Shown: piece by piece, positions 12,624 to 13,850 of the stretch
Layout of the letters: every line of letters starts with the position of its first letter
Position numbering within the stretch: position 1 is the stretch's first letter
Origin: RBG-16-66-20 sp039931635
GTDB taxonomy: Bacteria > Pseudomonadota > Gammaproteobacteria > Burkholderiales > SG8-39
DNA length: 13,850 nucleotides
Direction of reading: 5' to 3'
Assembly (NCBI GenBank): GCA_039931635.1
Contig: JBDTRO010000143.1
Span: forward strand, 1-13,850
The notes under the pieces: generated by a model
The model's input: only the letters and a program-made list of their open reading frames with translations
Databases searched by the model: none
Told to the model about the DNA's origin: nothing
Made by a program: the position numbers and the translations under genes

Positions 12624-13850
12624 GTGCAGCGCCGCAGAGTCGTCGTCACCGGGCTGGGCATCATCAGCCCGGTGGGCAACAGCGTGCCGGAGGCGTGGCG
12701 CAACGTGCTGGCCGGCAAATCCGGCATCGGCCGCGTCACGCGCTTCGATCCTGCACGCCTGTCGAGCCAGATCGCGGGCGAGGTGAAGGACTTCGAAGTG
12801 ACGCAGTACCTGTCCGCGAAGGAAGCGCGGCGCATGGACAGGTTCATCCACTTCGGCATGGCGGCGGGGCTGCAGGCCTGGAAGGATTCGGGCAACACGG
12901 TGACGCCGGAATCTGCCGAGCGCTGCGGCATCATTTTCGGCTCCGGGATCGGCGGCCTGCCGCTGATCGAGGAGATGCACGATGAGCTGCTGAAGAGCGG
13001 CCCGCGGCGCATCTCGCCGTTCTTCATCCCGGGCACCATCATCAACATGATCGCCGGCAACCTGTCGATCATGCTGGGCACCAAGGGGCCGAACCTCGCG
13101 ATCGTCACCGCCTGCACCACGTCCACGCACTGCATCGGCGAAGCCGCGAAGGCGATCCGCTACGGCGAAGCCGAGGTCATGATCGCGGGCGGCGCGGAGG
13201 CCACCGTGACTGAACTCGCGATGGGCGGTTTCGCCTCCGCGAGGGCGCTGTCAACGCGCAACGACGATCCGGCCGGCGCGAGCCGGCCCTGGGACAAGGA
13301 ACGCGACGGATTCGTGCTGGGCGAGGGCGCCGGCGCGCTGGTGCTGGAGGAATACGAGCACGCGAAGCAGCGCGGCGCCCGGATCTACTGCGAGCTGGCC
13401 GGGTACGGCGTTTCCTCGGACGCCTTTCACATGACCGCGCCGGCCGCGGATGGCGAGGGCGCGTACCGCTGCATGAGCAACGCGCTGCGCGACGCCGGTG
13501 CCGGAATCGAGAACATCGACTACATCAACGCTCATGGCACTTCGACGGAGCTGGGCGATATCGCCGAGACCGTGGCCCTGAAACGCCTGCTGGGTGGACG
13601 CGCGAAGCAGGTCGCGATCAATTCGACCAAATCCATGACCGGGCATCTGCTGGGCGCGGCGGGCGGCGTCGAGGCGGTGTTCAGCGTGCTGGCGCTGCAG
13701 GACCAGGTGTCCCCGCCGACCATCAACCTGCACACGCCGGATCCCCGCTGCGACCTGGACTACGTGCCGAATGCGGCGCGCAAGATGGCCATCGGCACGG
13801 CGCTTTCCAACTCGTTCGGGTTCGGCGGCACCAACGGCACCCTGGTGTTC
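12624..13850 (+). CDS. fabF: Beta-ketoacyl-ACP synthase II (FabF), 3' end cut by window
   Basis: Elongating condensing enzyme that joins acyl-ACP with malonyl-ACP. 409 codons are visible and the frame is open at the window edge. E. coli FabF has 413 residues and ends shortly after the FGGTNGTLVF reached here, so only a few residues and the stop are missing. The catalytic triad is C164 in TACTTS, H304 in NAHGTS and H341 in MTGHLLGA, with K336 in STKSMTG (E. coli C163/H303/H340/K335). The start is GTG at 12624 (MQRRRVVVTGLG), 12 bases after acpP, with no visible Shine-Dalgarno, which suggests coupling to acpP translation. KAS II rather than KAS I by sequence and by position next to acpP. Confidence 0.97.
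   Translation, partial: MQRRRVVVTGLGIISPVGNSVPEAWRNVLAGKSGIGRVTRFDPARLSSQIAGEVKDFEVTQYLSAKEARRMDRFIHFGMAAGLQAWKDSGNTVTPESAERCGIIFGSGIGGLPLIEEMHDELLKSGPRRISPFFIPGTIINMIAGNLSIMLGTKGPNLAIVTACTTSTHCIGEAAKAIRYGEAEVMIAGGAEATVTELAMGGFASARALSTRNDDPAGASRPWDKERDGFVLGEGAGALVLEEYEHAKQRGARIYCELAGYGVSSDAFHMTAPAADGEGAYRCMSNALRDAGAGIENIDYINAHGTSTELGDIAETVALKRLLGGRAKQVAINSTKSMTGHLLGAAGGVEAVFSVLALQDQVSPPTINLHTPDPRCDLDYVPNAARKMAIGTALSNSFGFGGTNGTLVF

Overview
The window is a G+C-rich chromosomal segment. Its gene order and protein sequences fit a betaproteobacterium (Burkholderiales/Nitrosomonadales type). The core is the familiar proteobacterial neighbourhood: rne diverging from rluC, then maf/yceF diverging from yceD-rpmF-plsX-fabH-fabD-fabG-acpP-fabF. 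Between these lies an rluC-HAD phosphatase-Rieske-sppA cluster, an arrangement I associate with betaproteobacteria. The species cannot be named from the sequence.

Layout. (1) 1-2542, minus strand: rne, cut by the window edge inside its disordered C-terminal tail. (2) 2543-2837: divergent spacer holding a hairpin-rich rne leader, a palindrome over the rne ribosome binding site, and a probable rne promoter that overlaps the rluC start. (3) 2838-5703, plus strand: rluC, a phosphoglycolate phosphatase-like HAD gene, a small Rieske ferredoxin-like gene and sppA, all overlapping and so probably one transcript. (4) 5704-6616: a less compact stretch with a dispersed-type hairpin repeat and one minus-strand cupin gene, by eye less G+C-rich than its surroundings; the best candidate for recently inserted DNA. 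(5) 6617-7899, minus strand: a short RsmI-like methyltransferase and maf/yceF, overlapping by one base. (6) 7900-7958: 59-base divergent spacer with a strong sigma-70 promoter that would start the mRNA almost on the yceD AUG. (7) 7959-13850, plus strand: yceD, rpmF, plsX, fabH, fabD, fabG, acpP and fabF; fabF is cut only at its last few codons.

How the genes work together. The right half couples ribosome biogenesis (YceD, L32) to membrane lipid synthesis. PlsX makes acyl-phosphate for phospholipid assembly. FabD charges ACP with malonate, FabH starts chains, FabG reduces, FabF elongates, and AcpP carries the intermediates. The left half is RNA metabolism: RNase E turns over mRNA and matures rRNA, while RluC pseudouridylates 23S rRNA. 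SppA clears membrane peptides.

I see no novel defence, mobile or biosynthetic system. The points worth a second look are regulatory: the near-leaderless yceD/fab transcript, the rne leader with its start-site hairpin, the cupin insertion, and a glycine-to-alanine change in the FabG NNAG motif.
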